This document shows, piece after piece, positions 63,571 to 64,000 of a stretch of DNA of 64,000 nt (the stretch's first letter is position 1; each line of letters begins with the position of its first letter). The position numbers were made by a program, and so were the translations under genes. This stretch comes from an uncultured Candidatus Saccharibacteria bacterium. Lineage in GTDB: Bacteria > Patescibacteriota > Saccharimonadia > Saccharimonadales > Saccharimonadaceae. The stretch lies in contig CAMPEU010000001.1 in the NCBI GenBank assembly GCA_946804195.1, positions 40,192 through 104,191 on the forward strand, written 5' to 3'. A model generated the notes under the pieces. The model did no database searches. It was not told the DNA's origin and saw only the letters and a program-made list of their open reading frames with translations.

Positions 63571-64000
63571 TTATTCGGTAACGCCAAGTTCGATACGTTT
63601 GAATTGAGATATACGAACGTTCTCACCGTTTTGGGCAATTTGTTCTTTGATTCTCTGATCGACAGTCTTGCTGTCATCCAACACGAATGCCTGTTCGGCC
63701 AAGACTTGTTCAGCAAAATGCTTCTTCAACTGACCTTCGACAATTTTTTCAGCCATTTCAGCTGGCTTGCTCTTTAACGAGTCACTTTCCAGTAGTTCTT
63801 TCTTTTTAGCTTCCAAAACTTCAGCCGGAATATCTTCCATCGCTGAATACTGTGGAGACATCGCTGCAACCTGCATAGCCATTTGATGTGCAAATTCCTT
63901 GAATTCAGGAAGACGCGCGACAAAGTCAGTTTCACAATTCACCTCAATAACAACACCAATACGACCAGAGTGGACGTAGCTTTCGATAATACCAGCACGG
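63571..64000 (-). CDS. tsf: Translation elongation factor Ts, 5' part off window
   Basis: Minus-strand reading at the edge ...RAGIIESYVHSGRIGVVIEVNCETDFVARLPEFKEFAHQMAMQVAA. Confidence 0.93.
   Translation of the reverse strand, partial: RAGIIESYVHSGRIGVVIEVNCETDFVARLPEFKEFAHQMAMQVAAMSPQYSAMEDIPAEVLEAKKKELLESDSLKSKPAEMAEKIVEGQLKKHFAEQVLAEQAFVLDDSKTVDQRIKEQIAQNGENVRISQFKRIELGVTE

Overview
This 64 kb window looks like chromosomal DNA from a Patescibacteria/CPR bacterium, most likely Candidatus Saccharibacteria (TM7). That assignment is inferred from gene content and is not proven. Most genes lie on the minus strand. Recognisable blocks are: a dcw-type division/wall cluster (mraZ-rsmH-ftsL-like-ftsI-mraY-ftsW), an ftsE-ftsX-CHAP-CHAP-S41 block, murI/murD/M16/secA/hpf/serS, xseA/xseB, recO/glyS, and lysS/greA/proS/CPBP/rseP/frr/tsf. 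I saw no rRNA, tRNA, CRISPR array or transposase. The most interesting locus is 17.1-20.7 kb. It holds a Pup-ligase/deamidase (PafA/Dop) family protein with its core motifs intact. Divergently transcribed from it is a CofE-like gamma-glutamyl ligase whose 3' end overlaps a signal-peptide-less NlpC/P60-like protein. No Pup or proteasome gene is visible, so this could be a gamma-glutamyl/isopeptide tagging and de-tagging module. Other notable signals: a two-component pair that appears to have lost both phospho-acceptor residues (27.0-28.2 kb), a modular PT-linker pilin in an accessory surface region (10.4-16.6 kb), a cassette of small ORFs with strong hairpins between glyS and recO (25.4-26.3 kb), a charge-complementary gene pair (51.4-52.9 kb), an internally duplicated unknown protein (62.6-63.4 kb), MraZ-operator repeats with a DnaA-box-like site, and a recurrent extended -10 promoter word.
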